Source of the DNA: Ochromonas danica
Lineage: Eukaryota; Sar; Chrysophyceae; Chromulinales; Chromulinaceae
Reading direction: 5' to 3'
Length of the DNA: 64,000 nucleotides
Assembly (NCBI GenBank): GCA_015146655.1
Contig: VKHL01000014.1
Location: 186,001-250,000, forward strand
Every line of letters begins with the position of its first letter. The stretch's first letter is position 1. This document shows positions 55,805 to 64,000 of this stretch, piece after piece. A program made the translations under genes and the position numbers. The notes beneath the pieces are model-generated. The model was not told where the DNA came from, made no database searches, and saw only the letters and a program-made list of their open reading frames with translations.

Positions 55805-57598
55805 ATGGAAGCGGAGCAACTTACTGCGGCTATTAACGCTAAAGGTGAAGAAATTCGTGCTTTGAAGGCTGCTAAGCCACCAACTCTGAAGGATGATCTC
55901 GCTCCTCTTATTAATGAGTTGCTCGCCTTGAAGTTGCAATACAAGCAAACTACTGGTGAGGATTTTGGTGGTCCTAAAGAAGAGCCCAAGAAAAAAGATG
56001 TTGTTGTTCAAGAGAAGAAATCTGATGGCCCATCCAAGTCTGAACTCAACAAGCTGAAGCGCAAAGAGCAGAAAGCTGCTAAGCGCGCTGAAGCCAAGGC
56101 TACCGAGCCTGTTAATGAATCATCTTCTGCTCAAACCAAGACTGAGGATGCAGGTGATGAAGAGTTTGCCCATCTTTACGGTGACAGTCCTTTGGTGCAG
56201 TCTGGTGGTGTTACTGACCGCGTTTTCCGCAACATTGGTGAAATCAACGGCGATCTTGTCGGTCAAACCATCTGGGTACGTGCTCGTTTATCTACTAGTC
56301 GTGCCGTTGGCAAGGGCGTCTTTGTTCTTCTCCGCCAGCAAGTGAATACTATCCAAGGTGTCGTCTGGCAGGGCAGCTCTGTGCCCAAGGCTATGGTCAA
56401 GTATACCTCGGGCATCTCCTTGGAATCTGTTATTGATGTGCGTGCTCTTGTTATTGTAGCCGACGCGTTAGTGCAAAGTGCCACTGTGAAGGCCTATGAA
56501 TTATCCATCCAGGAGGTTCATGTTGTCTCCCGTGCCCAGGACCTGCCATTCAACGTCGAGGATGCTGGCCGCAATGAGGCGGAAGCCCTTGCTGCTGGTC
56601 TCCCTCTAGTGGGACAGGATACTTCTTTGAATTTCCGCTGGGTGGATACACGTACTCCTGCAAATCAGGCTATCTTCCGCATCCAGTCTGGTGTGTGTCA
56701 ACTTTTCCGCGAGTTTCTCAACACTCGAGGCTTCGTGGAGATCCACTCGCCAAAGCTCATTGGTGGTGCTAGCGAGGGCGGTGCCAATGTTTTCACTTTG
56801 AAGTATTTTGATCAGCCCGCCTGCCTGGCTCAATCACCTCAGTTCTACAAGCAAATGACCGCCGCATGTGGCGGATTCGAGCGTGTTTATGAGATCGGCC
56901 CTGTATTCCGTGCTGAAGACTCCAATACTCATCGCCATCTTTGCGAATTTACTGGATTGGACTTTGAGATGGCAATTTATGAGCATTACTACGAGGCATT
57001 GGAGGTTATGGGTGAATTGTTCAATTTCATTTTCGACGGTATTCGCGATCGCTTTTCCCATGAGCTTATGCTGATTGGGCAGCAGTATCCTTTCGAACCT
57101 CTTCAATATCTACGCCCTCCTTTGCGTATCACCTTTGAAGAGGGCATCACGTTACTTCGTGAGGCTGGTATCGATGCTTCCTATGACGAGGATATTAGCA
57201 CCCCTAATGAGAAAGCATTGGGTCGGATAGTGAAGGAGAAGTTTGGCACTGACTTCTACATGATGGACAAGTACCCTCTCGGCGCCCGTCCTTTCTATAC
57301 CATGCCTGATCCTAGCAACTCCAGGTGGTCCAATTCTTATGATTTGTTCATCCGTGGCGAGGAAATTGTTTCCGGAGCTCAGCGTATTCATGATGTGGAT
57401 CTTCTCGTGAAGCGTGCTCAAGACTTCAACATCCCCATCAAGACCATCCAGTCTTATGTGGATGCATTCAAACACGGTGCTTTACCTCACGCAGGAGGCG
57501 GAATTGGTCTTGAGCGAGTGGTTATGCTTTATCTTGGTTTGAAGAACATTCGTAAGACTTCGATGTTTCCTCGTGACCCCAACCGATTGGCTCCTTGA
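55805..57598 (+). CDS. Cytosolic aspartyl-tRNA synthetase with N-terminal WHEP domain
   Basis: A 597-residue intronless protein. The first 52 residues form a WHEP helix-turn-helix (IRALKAAKPPTLKDDLAPLI, LALKLQYKQTTGEDF), followed by a lysine-rich linker. The OB-fold anticodon domain spans about 150-260 (IGEINGDLVGQTIWVRARL). The class II core has motif 1 around FVEIHSPKLIGGASEGGANV, motif 2 GPVFRAEDSNTHRHLCEF and motif 3 GGGIGLERVVMLYLGLKNIR. The ending TSMFPRDPNRLAP is eukaryotic AspRS. It charges tRNA-Asp in the cytosol. WHEP domains are usual on Glu/Pro-, His-, Gly-, Trp- and Met-RS and less so on AspRS. Codon use is more G/C-ending than its neighbours, as expected for a highly expressed gene. 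Confidence 0.95.
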   Translation: MEAEQLTAAINAKGEEIRALKAAKPPTLKDDLAPLINELLALKLQYKQTTGEDFGGPKEEPKKKDVVVQEKKSDGPSKSELNKLKRKEQKAAKRAEAKATEPVNESSSAQTKTEDAGDEEFAHLYGDSPLVQSGGVTDRVFRNIGEINGDLVGQTIWVRARLSTSRAVGKGVFVLLRQQVNTIQGVVWQGSSVPKAMVKYTSGISLESVIDVRALVIVADALVQSATVKAYELSIQEVHVVSRAQDLPFNVEDAGRNEAEALAAGLPLVGQDTSLNFRWVDTRTPANQAIFRIQSGVCQLFREFLNTRGFVEIHSPKLIGGASEGGANVFTLKYFDQPACLAQSPQFYKQMTAACGGFERVYEIGPVFRAEDSNTHRHLCEFTGLDFEMAIYEHYYEALEVMGELFNFIFDGIRDRFSHELMLIGQQYPFEPLQYLRPPLRITFEEGITLLREAGIDASYDEDISTPNEKALGRIVKEKFGTDFYMMDKYPLGARPFYTMPDPSNSRWSNSYDLFIRGEEIVSGAQRIHDVDLLVKRAQDFNIPIKTIQSYVDAFKHGALPHAGGGIGLERVVMLYLGLKNIRKTSMFPRDPNRLAP

Positions 57599-57719
57599 TC
57601 AGTCTCTGCCATCTCTTTCTGAAGGCACATTGTAGACTTGGATAGAAAGACTATTAACTTAAGGCTATTCCTTGACCTTATAAACTAATCAATTGGAAGG
57701 ATTTGTGGTGAATAGTGGG

Positions 57720-58544
57720 TCATCGCTTCTTGGCTTTGGCTTTGCTTCGATACTTTGCATATCTCGATTTGGCTGCCTTTGAGCGCTTTTCCGCCTTCGA
57801 TTTCTCCTTTGCTTCTCTTGATTTCCGTCTCTTATCATAATCCACGCTTTTCGCGCGTTTCTGCTCAGGTTGATCGAGTGTGAAATCTGTAAATCGGATT
57901 GAGCAAGCTTGCATTGATTCCAAATGTTTTACAGACCTGATAAACCCACAAATTAATCAATATGCCACGACACAAAAGTATTGAATGACTTACCAAAAGT
58001 GCTGTGAAATCGTTGGGTAGGTGGCAGACAGCTCCACTAGTCCAGGCAATGAAGAGGACGATGGCGGTGGTGGTGGCAGAGAGAGGGAGATTTCATCATT
58101 TCCTTCCTCTTCCAGTCCACTCTCAGCATTATAAGAGTCTTCACTTTGAGTGTCTTCCAACTGATCATCAGAGTCCTCTGTCTCCTCCTCCTCCCCCTCA
58201 AACTCGTGTTCTTTATCCGGAGGCCTCTGTGAGGAATCACTTTTCTCATTGAATTCAAAAGGTGTGGGGAAGATCTGCCTGCGTTTCATAGAAGGAGCTT
58301 CAAAAGACAATGGCCGCGTAACCGAATCAACAATAGCACTTAACTCACTGCTTTCTTCTCCCTCCATTGACGATGGAAAAGCAGCTCCACACATCTCACA
58401 AACCAATGCAGTCAAAGCATTATCAAACGTACACACTGAACAACTGCGTAAACGAGATGCTCCACAGGCTCCACATCTCTCATTTTCTAGAGAATTAAAC
58501 AATGTACAAGCCGAACAAGACCAGCTCACAGCAGAGGATGTCAT
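57720..58544 (-). CDS. Protein with two RanBP2-type zinc fingers
   Basis: Exons 58544-57994 and 57936-57720 encode 255 residues; the 57-bp intron closes as a Trp codon. The N-terminus holds two RanBP2 zinc fingers: WSCSACTLFNSLENERCGAC at about 8-27 and RSCSVCTFDNALTALVCEMC at about 33-52. Such fingers bind ubiquitin or single-stranded RNA. The middle is acidic (EFEGEEEETEDSDD) and the end is strongly basic (SREAKEKSKAEKRSKAAKSR). The basic tail suggests a nuclear place. No closer family is recognised. The large EF-hand protein at 10-16 kb has a similar finger pair, but nothing else is shared. Confidence 0.85.
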
Positions 58545-58806
58545 ATCTACTTGTCATTCAATTTCCAATCCCTTTCCATTGGAATATCTCAGTATTCCAT
58601 GGAAGTGTTCCTTTTTTGGCGTTTCTTTCAAAAAACAACTTCTTGTGTCGTCAGCAGCAGAGCGCCTCTTTTTCCTGATGATGAAGACATCACATGACTG
58701 ACCGACTGACTGACTGCATGCATTATTTCTCTTGACCTCAGACTCTTATCCAAGAACTACTTCAACTCCCTTATTGCTATAATTCTTTCTAATCAAGCAA
58801 AGTATT

Positions 58807-59460
58807 ATGAAGAGTTTGTTTCAATTGCAATTTCTTTTCCTCGTTTGTCTGTTATGTTTTGACTTATCCTTCACCTTCAAGCAATTCACTCACAATGCCT
58901 TGGCAGCAACAAAGCCTTTCACCTCTCTGAGAACTTCAACATCACTTAATTTAGCTTCAAAGGATCGACAATGGAGTCGAAAAGACCTCGGGGGTGAGGA
59001 TATCTTTGAAGATGACTCATCCAGCAGTTCTCCTTCTTCGCGTAAAGACAAAGAAAAGAAGAAGTTCAAGTTGGAGCCTGAACAAGTTTTCTTTGAAGGG
59101 CCTCCTTCTGCAACCGAAATGATTATCCCTGGCATCTCTATTCTCACTGTCATTGGTATTGTCCCTTTTGTGGCCTCTGTGATCAGACAGTTCTGGGTGC
59201 GCTACCGCTTCACTTCTCGTCGTATTTCCATTCGAAGTGGCTTCCAAGGGAAGACTGTTACTGAAATCATCTATCCTGATGTAGAGGAGATCAAATATGT
59301 CAATCGTCTCTTTGGGTCCACGGGTGATATGGTGCTCTTCCTTCGGGATGGTGCCAAAGTGGAGATGCGTCACGTGCCGCGTTTTCCTGAGATCTATAAG
59401 TATGTGTTTGAACGCTGCGATGAAGATTGCAAAACTAAGAGCATGAAACCAGCTATTTGA
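58807..59460 (+). CDS. Plastid-type membrane protein with bacterial PH (DUF304-like) domain
   Basis: A 217-residue intronless protein. The start MKSLFQLQFLFLVCLLCFDL is a signal peptide. SFTFKQF follows, with Phe just after the probable cleavage site as in complex-plastid import, then a Ser/Thr/Arg-rich transit-like region. A Ser-rich linker leads to two adjacent hydrophobic segments (IIPGISILTVIGIVPFVASV) and a PH-like beta domain (YRFTSRRISIRSGFQGKTVT, YPDVEEIKYVNRLFG). Similar proteins with a small PH domain are known in cyanobacteria and plant chloroplasts, where their role is not settled. Confidence 0.78.
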   Translation: MKSLFQLQFLFLVCLLCFDLSFTFKQFTHNALAATKPFTSLRTSTSLNLASKDRQWSRKDLGGEDIFEDDSSSSSPSSRKDKEKKKFKLEPEQVFFEGPPSATEMIIPGISILTVIGIVPFVASVIRQFWVRYRFTSRRISIRSGFQGKTVTEIIYPDVEEIKYVNRLFGSTGDMVLFLRDGAKVEMRHVPRFPEIYKYVFERCDEDCKTKSMKPAI

Positions 59461-59534
59461 AGCCGCTATAAATATACAGAATAGCTCAAACTGCAACCAC
59501 TCTCCTTGTATTAACTAGCCCCCACCTTGTAACT

Positions 59535-60310
59535 TTAGATGAACTTGTTTGACTTGAAGAAGTTTTTCAAATGATGCACTTGATATATACCAGCAAGAAT
59601 AAGGATCGTTATCTGCATGCACACACAAATACATTGTGATTAACCACAGTAGAAAGAACGGTCTGAGAATGCTTAGTAGTGTCGATTACTCACCTGCACA
59701 ACTGGCCACCATAAGGCGCCCATATTCATCTTCTCAGTGTCTTTGTGATAATCCACTTCCTTATGCTTCTGATAGTCTGCTTCATTGAGTGTAAGGGTGA
59801 GAACATCGTTGAGTTTATGTACGAGGAGGTTAACAGCATCGAAATTATGGCTCTGAATGAGTTTCTTGTAATGCTCACTGTCGAACCCATAAGTCAAGGT
59901 AACGGAGAATTTGACAGGAGCAACCTCCTTTATACGATCTGCTGTTGAGAGGCAGTAGGAGTAGACCCCATCATTGTCAGCAGTGAAGTCAATATGACCA
60001 GTACTCTCTGATAAGCTCTTGTGAATAATTTGAAGCTCTGCCTTGGGTTGTGCTCCATAATAGAGATCGAACAAGACATCTCTTTTAGAATCTATTTTAT
60101 AAGTGAAGAACATAGGAGTATCTTTAGGTTGTTCGAAAGTGAAGCATTTAGCTTCTTCCTATAATTCAGCATCGATCAGAACATAGAATAATAGTAGAAG
60201 AAGTTTGTCAGTCTCATGGCTGAGTCTCTTCTTACCTTCACAAGGAAATACAGACCCATAACAGTCTCCAAACTACAGATTAATCCTATGAACAATAATA
60301 GACTTCGCAT
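59535..60310 (-). CDS. p24/TMED (emp24/gp25L) cargo receptor
   Basis: Exons 60310-60236, 60158-59694 and 59612-59535 encode 205 residues; introns are 77 and 81 bp, between codons. Exon 1 gives the signal peptide (MRSLLLFIGLICSLETVMG). The GOLD domain has EEAKCFTFEQPKDTPMFF and NDGVYSYCLS with the paired cysteines. A heptad region (NFDAVNLLVHKLNDVL) is followed by a single membrane helix assembled across intron 2 (WWPVVQ + ITILILAGIYQVHHLKNFF). The last residues, FKSNKFI, are a short cytosolic tail. p24 proteins cycle between ER and Golgi in COPI/COPII vesicles and help load GPI-anchored cargo. Confidence 0.93.
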
Positions 60311-60629
60311 TGTGAAATAACAATTAGTCAATCTACCTTGTCAAAAGATATATCAATTAAACTGATCAACTAATAACAAAACAACAGTAAAAAAGCCTGC
60401 CTCATCAACACAAAAAAGGTGATCTATTGTTGCGATGCGTGTGAGAGAAAGGATGGGAAGTTAAAAGCTCACAAAGATGATGAAGTGGAAGTGGTGTGTC
60501 GGTGTGTGTGTGTGTGTGTGTCTTCGCTTGGTGTCTGCTGCTGTCTCTGTCTCTGTCTCTGTCTCTCTGTCGCTCTGCGGCGGCGCAGCGCAGCAACAAC
60601 AACAAAAGAGAAGGTTGAAAAATAATAAG
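60311..60629. promoter_or_regulatory. Divergent spacer with GT and TCTCTG repeats
   Basis: The spacer lies between p24 and the first COX7C-like gene. A (gt)n run at about 60497-60522 and a ctctgt run at about 60543-60575 are followed by gcggcggcgcagcgcagcaacaa. The open frames across it on both strands come from these repeats and are not genes. Confidence 0.6.
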
Positions 60630-60988
60630 ATGATTGGCCGTGTTAACTCCCTCCGTCCTGCTTGCCGTACTTTTGTCACCAGAACTAAGGCTGCTTGTGA
60701 TCACCATCATGAGCACAAGGTAAAATTTTGATTATTGTTTTTTCTTGGTGAAGTTGTTGGCTTTTGATCTGCTTGCATCTTGAAGGAAAGATCTCTATGT
60801 ACTTTTGTTAATTCTTTCTGTTTTCTGCATTCTTTATTTTTCAGCTTTTCGAGGAGCTTCCTTTCAAGAAGGGCTCTGTTGGCTGGGGTATCTTCGGTGT
60901 TGTGGGCGTCCCCACCGTCCTCGTCATTGTTGCCTGGCAGCTGCAGAACTACAAGCACGGATTCACCAACAACAAGAAGCAGATGTAA
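60630..60988 (+). CDS. COX7C-like small mitochondrial inner-membrane protein, copy 1
   Basis: Exons 60630-60719 and 60845-60988 encode 77 residues. The first 25 residues (MIGRVNSLRPACRTFVTRTK) form a mitochondrial presequence. After LFEELPFKKGSVGWG comes one membrane helix (FGVVGVPTVLVIVAWQLQ) and a polar end. Size, leader, LPF motif and single helix resemble cytochrome c oxidase subunit VIIc or another small respiratory subunit. The match is by layout more than by residues. A close paralogue with the same intron position lies 630 bp downstream. Confidence 0.75.
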
Positions 60989-61616
60989 TTCTTTTTATCC
61001 CTATCTTGTCCATAGTGAATCGCCGTAAAGATGTCCACTCTAGAGTGTTAGACTCCTGATCAGTATCAGGTACTATTGGGTCAGTCATAGCGCGTAACTC
61101 TAAGAACTGTGGGATATCTCTGTTTAATCTTGGTTTTAGTTCACTTTTCATTTCTTGGTGCCGTGTTGAGAAGTCTCGATACTGTAGGTAAATTGCTTGT
61201 TTGGATAGAAACTCACGACAGTTTCGAACTTTGATGAGTTTGAACGGTCATGCTTGCACGATGGTCTCCTGAGGAGTGAGTGATACCTATTATTAACGGG
61301 ATAGCTACCACCGTCGTCTTCTTTGATAGTCGTGGCATATCCTTCTCAGATAACTTCAGATTGTATATCTACTGTCTGCGGTTGTATATCAACTCAAGTA
61401 TTCCATAATGCACCCTTGACAATATTCATAAAAGAGTTGACTTATCTAGCTATTTCTGTTAGCAATGTTGTTATTCTTGGTCTAACTAGACTACTGTGAT
61501 CACCCACTGCTGTAAGGAGCTGCCTGACGATGTGTAATTCCCTTACATTATTGTGTAAATACTTAAACTTGCTTGTTTTCATCAGTCAAGCAAAGAGGTG
61601 CAAGAAGAAAGAAAGG
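60989..61616. other. Spacer between the two COX7C-like copies
   Basis: 628 bp with no coding frame of note. I see no strong similarity between the regions upstream of the two copies, so the duplication is not recent. Confidence 0.45.
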
Positions 61617-61916
61617 ATGATTGGCCGAATCAACTGTCTTCGTTCTGGTAGTCGCTCGTTTGTTACCAGAACCAAGGCTGCCTTTACTGAACCTCAGCAG
61701 GAGCATAAGGTGAGCTCCGTTTAGTTTGTAGAATCGAATTATACAGACTGATGTGTACTCAACATATGTCAGCAATTTCGCCCCAAGAACCAAAATATTG
61801 GCTTTGGCATCTTTGCACTCGTTGGAGTCAGTGCTGTCTTTGGTGTTGTAGTGTGGCAACTGCAAAGATACAGTCACGGATTGAACAACCACCCCGTCAA
61901 GAAGAGACAGCCTTAG
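61617..61916 (+). CDS. COX7C-like small mitochondrial inner-membrane protein, copy 2
   Basis: Exons 61617-61709 and 61773-61916 encode 78 residues. The leader MIGRINCLRSGSRSFVTRTK matches copy 1 closely, and the intron falls at the same place, after the residues EHK. Exon 2 has the same length as in copy 1 (144 bp) and keeps IGFGIF.LVGV, VVVWQLQRYSHG but lacks the LPF motif. The tail HPVKKRQP differs from FTNNKKQM. Probably an isoform of the same complex subunit. Confidence 0.75.
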
Positions 61917-62116
61917 CGCAATATAACGTTAGCATTGTCAACTTCAAATCAGACTAGTTAGTTCCATTTGTTCATAGTAAACTAATCCATAAAACAATTG
62001 GTTGGCTTTCGAGGTTGAAAATTAGTCAGTACTGTTCTACCCTACTGGCTAGCTTGCTATAGATCTGTCTAAAGCATTATCTCTGCTACACACTAGTTTG
62101 ATTCTGTTGGATTTAT
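61917..62116. other. Convergent 3' spacer
   Basis: A 200-bp stretch between the second COX7C-like gene and the tryptophan synthase gene. It holds both 3' ends and nothing else visible. Confidence 0.4.
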
Positions 62117-64000
62117 CTAGTTTATCTGCACTCCCATGTACTTGGCAACGGTCATCATATCCTTGTCTCCACGACCAGAGATGCAGATAAGCACGTCTTT
62201 ATCTGGACCCAGTTCTTTCGCGATCTCGATTCCCTTATAAAGCGCGTGGGAAGGCTCAAGAGCAGGAATGATACCTTCCGTTTTGGACACAAGGAAGAAG
62301 GCCTCCATGGCTTGCTCATCCGACACAGGAACATATTCAGCACGGCCAGAGTCTTTCAAGAAGGAATGCTCAGGGCCAACACCGGGATAATCCAGACCGG
62401 CTGAAATCGATCTGGTCTTGTTCACTTGACCAACATCATCTTGCAAAAGATACGTGCGAGTTCCATGAAGGACACCTGGACGACCGAGCGAGAGTGTGGC
62501 GGAGGTGGAACCAGGACGATTCTCACCACCAGCCTCAGCGCCGACAAGGCGAACACCAGCATCTTTGATAAATGGATGGAACATTCCGATTGCATTGGAG
62601 CCACCTCCAACACAAGCAACGACAACATCGGGTAGCTTGCCTGCCTTGGTGAGCATCTGCTCTCTGGATTCCTTTCCAATCACAGCCTGGAAGTCGCGCA
62701 CAATAGTGGGGAAAGGATGAGGTCCAATAGCAGAACCAATCAAATAGTGGGTAGAGCGGACATTTGTAACCCAGTCACGCATGGCTTCGTTGATAGCATC
62801 CTTAAGTGTCTTGGAGCCAGCCTCCACAGGAACAACTTTAGCACCCAACACATTCATGCGGAAAACATTCAACTTTTGACGCTCACAATCCACAGCGCCC
62901 ATGTAAACGGTACAGTCTAAACCAAAGTGAGCACAAACCGCTGCTGTGGCAACGCCGTGTTGACCAGCACCAGTCTCAGCGATAATCCTGTGCTTACCAA
63001 GGCGCTTGGCTAACAAAGCCTGACCAACGGCATTATTGATCTTGTGTGCGCCCGTGTGGGCCAACTCCTCACGCTTAAACCAGATTTTCGCACCACCAAT
63101 CTTCTTTGTGAGATTCTCCGCAAAATATAAGGGAGTGGGCCCACCAGTAAACTCTCGGCGATAGAAGGCAACCTCCTCATGAAATGATGGGTCTTCAAGA
63201 GCTTTTTGGTAAGCTTCCTCAAGCTCACGATGCGCTTCTTCAAGAGTTTCAGGAATATAACGGCCTCCAAATGTTCCAAAGCTGCGGTTGCTGATGTCTT
63301 TGGACTGAGGAGGCTTGGTGGCGGGGAGAGGTGGCAATGCAGAATGGGGTTTGATGGCCTGTGAAAGGGACTTCACAAAACGGGTGAGAGCTTCAGCTCG
63401 ATCTTCAGGGGTCTCACTTGCAGCACGATCAATTGTACCAATAATAGCCGAGCCCACCACAACTCCTTCCGCAATAGCAGCCACTTCAGCCACATGATCA
63501 GGTGTAGAAATACCAAAACCAACAGCCAAAGGTGCTTGTGAATGTTTGCGTACATGACCAACAAAGTCCTTCAAATCTGGTGGTAATGAAGTGCGGGTTC
63601 CCGTAATACCGGTAATAGAGACGCAGTAAACGAAGGAGCGCGCATTGCTCGAGAGAAACTGAATACGCTCATCAGTAGTCGTAGGTGATACCAAAGGGAC
63701 ATAGCTCAGCCCACGACTAGAAGCCTTCTCAACAAAAGAAGCACCCTCCTCAGGAGGGAGGTCCACAACAATGAACCCATCCACACCAGCTTCTTTGCAG
63801 TCGTCCATCAACTTGTCCAGCCCATAAGAAAAGAATGGATTAGCATAACCCATGAGAACCAAGGGCACTGTTAAACCACGTTTACGAGCTGCAGCGACCA
63901 TTTCAATGGAGCTACGAAGACTCACTCCATGCTTCAAAGCAACCTCGTTTGCTTTTTGGATGGTTGCGCCATCGGCTTGAGGATCCGTGAATGGAATACC
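62117..64000 (-). CDS. Tryptophan synthase, fused alpha-beta, 5' end outside the window
   Basis: The frame is open from base 64000 to the stop at 62117 (627 residues visible). It begins inside the alpha domain: [44 protein letters not shown] with the catalytic Asp loop, [10 protein letters not shown] and [11 protein letters not shown] linker of about 45 residues follows, then the beta domain from [22 protein letters not shown] holds the PLP lysine, and [10 protein letters not shown] binds the cofactor phosphate. The enzyme makes tryptophan from indole-glycerol phosphate and serine, passing indole through a tunnel. This alpha-then-beta fusion is found in fungi and stramenopiles, not in plants or animals. 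No plastid leader can be judged because the start is missing. Confidence 0.96.
   Translation of the reverse strand, partial: GIPFTDPQADGATIQKANEVALKHGVSLRSSIEMVAAARKRGLTVPLVLMGYANPFFSYGLDKLMDDCKEAGVDGFIVVDLPPEEGASFVEKASSRGLSYVPLVSPTTTDERIQFLSSNARSFVYCVSITGITGTRTSLPPDLKDFVGHVRKHSQAPLAVGFGISTPDHVAEVAAIAEGVVVGSAIIGTIDRAASETPEDRAEALTRFVKSLSQAIKPHSALPPLPATKPPQSKDISNRSFGTFGGRYIPETLEEAHRELEEAYQKALEDPSFHEEVAFYRREFTGGPTPLYFAENLTKKIGGAKIWFKREELAHTGAHKINNAVGQALLAKRLGKHRIIAETGAGQHGVATAAVCAHFGLDCTVYMGAVDCERQKLNVFRMNVLGAKVVPVEAGSKTLKDAINEAMRDWVTNVRSTHYLIGSAIGPHPFPTIVRDFQAVIGKESREQMLTKAGKLPDVVVACVGGGSNAIGMFHPFIKDAGVRLVGAEAGGENRPGSTSATLSLGRPGVLHGTRTYLLQDDVGQVNKTRSISAGLDYPGVGPEHSFLKDSGRAEYVPVSDEQAMEAFFLVSKTEGIIPALEPSHALYKGIEIAKELGPDKDVLICISGRGDKDMMTVAKYMGVQIN

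Noticed and set aside
60405-60731. Open frames across the repeat region before the first COX7C-like gene
   Set aside because: They translate GT and TCTCTG repeats into Ser/Arg/His/Thr/Val runs; they are simple-sequence artefacts.
1-64000. tRNA, rRNA and retroelement search by eye
   Set aside because: I saw no paired tRNA A/B boxes with a cloverleaf, no rRNA, and no LTR, reverse transcriptase or capsid-like frame. A covariance-model scan could still find small RNAs.

Overview
This window is nuclear DNA of a protist with a compact genome. Genes sit on both strands, often a few hundred bases or less apart. Most carry zero to five short GT-AG introns, usually 55 to 125 bp, and I could place most junctions by reading frame. 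Several genes point to a flagellated alga, probably with a complex (secondary) plastid. These are a PsbP-like thylakoid-lumen protein, an ABC1/UbiB kinase and a bacterial-PH membrane protein (the latter two with signal-peptide-plus-transit-like starts), and IQUB, a ciliary protein. A fused tryptophan synthase (alpha then beta), as known in fungi and stramenopiles, fits a photosynthetic stramenopile. That placement is inference. I see no organelle or bacterial block.

Layout. 1-9.7 kb: 3' part of NOL10/ENP2, an unknown helical protein, a histidine phosphatase, a FYVE+SYLF protein, a B-type cyclin with a destruction box, a 1.36 kb gene-free stretch holding a scrap copied from a downstream gene, and a secretory glycosyltransferase-like gene with an apparent frameshift. 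9.9-19 kb: a roughly 2000-residue EF-hand protein with two RanBP2-type zinc fingers, a repeat-rich spacer, and a PI-PLC X-domain gene with an apparent frameshift. 19.6-27.5 kb: UVSSA-like, AP2-domain transcription factor, DPM1, a coiled-coil protein and an S41/PDZ protease. 27.66-28.84 kb: an internally deleted hAT transposon with a perfect 8-bp target duplication. 28.9-37.4 kb: PsbP-like, a tail-anchored VOC protein, IQUB, a proteasome alpha-like protein with a signal peptide, ABC1K and ISCA2. 37.8-49.7 kb: a poly-Q zinc-knuckle protein, TMTC, a secreted kelch protein head-to-head with an alpha/beta hydrolase, DNA polymerase kappa and a SET methyltransferase. 49.8-64 kb: an F-box protein with a LOV-like PAS domain lacking the photoactive cysteine, an unknown protein, glutathione peroxidase, cytosolic AspRS with a WHEP domain, a RanBP2 zinc-finger protein, a plastid PH protein, a p24 cargo receptor, two tandem COX7C-like genes, and the TrpA-TrpB fusion running off the end.

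The genes form no operon. Themes that recur are secretion (DPM1, TMTC, p24, kelch, glycosyltransferase-like), plastid function (PsbP-like, ABC1K, PH protein) and genome maintenance (UVSSA, Pol kappa). The strongest candidates for undescribed biology are the proteasome alpha-like protein with an N-terminal signal peptide and the F-box/cysteine-less LOV protein.
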